From positions 1 through 5,010 of the forward strand of contig JANQNI010000102.1 in the NCBI GenBank assembly GCA_028289805.1: a stretch of DNA of 5,010 nt. The letters are read 5' to 3'. The position numbers and the translations under genes were made by a program. This DNA comes from Thermoplasmatota archaeon (GTDB lineage: Archaea > Thermoplasmatota > E2 > JACPAO01 > JAHFTW01). Of the stretch, positions 4,671 through 5,010 are shown one piece after another; position 1 is the first letter of the stretch, and each line of letters opens with the position of its first letter. The notes beneath the pieces are model-generated. The model saw only the letters and a list, made by a program, of their open reading frames with translations, made no database searches and had not been told where the DNA came from.

Positions 4671-5010
4671 TTACGCGATGGTGCAGCGCCAGGCGTAGAC
4701 GTCGACGACCTCGGTGTCGACGACGCGCTCGTAGTACCCGACGGCGGGGCGCTCGCAGGACGTCTTGGGCAGGTACACGTCGCGTCCGCCGGCGTCGCTG
4801 GTGCTGTCGGTCGAGGCGCCGTCGCAGCTGTAGACGCGGACGGTGACGGGGCCGGCGCCGACGGTCTTCCAGGAGCCGTTCCAGACGCAGTCCATGAACT
4901 TCACGTCGACGCGGCGGTCGCAGTCCGCCTCCACGACGACGGTGGCAACGCCGTAGGTCTTGTGGGAGGGCGTGCAGTCCAGGGACGGGCCGGCGGCCGC
5001 GACCGCGACG
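4671..5010 (-). CDS. Small secreted cysteine-rich protein, C-terminal 112 residues (start outside window)
   Basis: The reading frame runs open from the right edge to a TAA at 4671. The visible part starts with VAVAAAGPSLDC, which looks like the end of a signal peptide with cleavage near AAA-G, so the mature protein is probably about 105 residues. Six cysteines lie at visible residues 12, 30, 41, 62, 85 and 109. The first four have the same spacing as the modules of the larger neighbour, including EADC, DCVWNGSW and AGPVTVRVYSC, the last two closely matching ECVWAGSY and AGPVVVREYRC there. A Ser/Thr/Asp/Gly linker (DGASTDSTSDAGG) joins this module to a two-cysteine tail (TSCERPAVGYYERVV, VYAWRC). 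Function is unknown; the gene looks like a one-module paralogue of the downstream gene, probably in the same transcript. An internal GTG at 4934 is not the start. Confidence 0.8.
   Translation of the reverse strand, partial: VAVAAAGPSLDCTPSHKTYGVATVVVEADCDRRVDVKFMDCVWNGSWKTVGAGPVTVRVYSCDGASTDSTSDAGGRDVYLPKTSCERPAVGYYERVVDTEVVDVYAWRCTIA

Noticed and set aside
3085..4698. Long open frame on the plus strand opposite the secreted-protein gene
   Set aside because: The translation is low-complexity Gly/Ala/Val/Asp. The opposite strand has a signal peptide, ribosome binding site and cysteine modules, so this is an antisense shadow.
4671..4934. Treating the small gene as a complete protein starting at GTG 4934
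   Set aside because: The frame continues to the window edge, and the extra residues include a module cysteine and the end of a signal peptide, so the start is outside the window.
1..5010. CRISPR array, tRNA, rRNA, insertion sequence or attachment site
   Set aside because: No regularly spaced direct repeats, tRNA cloverleaf, rRNA-like stretch, transposase or terminal inverted repeats were seen on either strand.

Overview
This is a GC-rich window in which every supportable gene lies on the minus strand, so transcription runs from position 5010 towards 1. The gene content points to a euryarchaeon. A three-OB-fold replication protein A (RPA) is followed directly by its partner RPA-associated protein (COG3390 type), a pairing known from haloarchaea and related lineages. 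Two start codons are preceded by GGTGA-type ribosome binding sites, matching the usual archaeal 16S rRNA 3' end. One gene has a TATA-like element 26-27 bases upstream of its ATG, as in leaderless archaeal transcripts. The proteins are only moderately acidic, and the one complete export signal is of Sec type rather than twin-arginine. A typical extreme haloarchaeon is therefore not the only candidate; a high-GC Thermoplasmatota-like lineage fits at least as well. The exact lineage cannot be fixed from this window.

Layout in transcription order: (1) 5010-4671, the C-terminal 112 residues of a small secreted cysteine-rich protein whose start lies outside the window; (2) 4542-3061, a 493-residue secreted protein with 26 cysteines, built from repeated four-cysteine modules that also occur in the small neighbour; (3) 3026-2478, a thioredoxin-fold peroxiredoxin-like protein with a CxxC motif, behind its own short promoter; (4) 2476-1991, a DUF4442 hotdog-fold protein starting with GTG one base after gene 3 ends; (5) 1874-546, RPA; (6) 546-1, the RPA-associated protein, overlapping RPA by one base and cut by the window edge.

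Three transcriptional blocks are likely. The secreted pair forms the first, the redoxin/DUF4442 pair the second, and rpa/rpap the third, which makes the single-stranded-DNA-binding complex for replication and repair. The least explained part is the secreted pair: both proteins share a spacing of C-x(16-20)-C-x(8-11)-C-x(20-25)-C with an acidic residue near the second cysteine. I do not recognise this as a named family. A second point is that RPA appears to have lost the zinc-binding cysteines usual in its last OB-fold.
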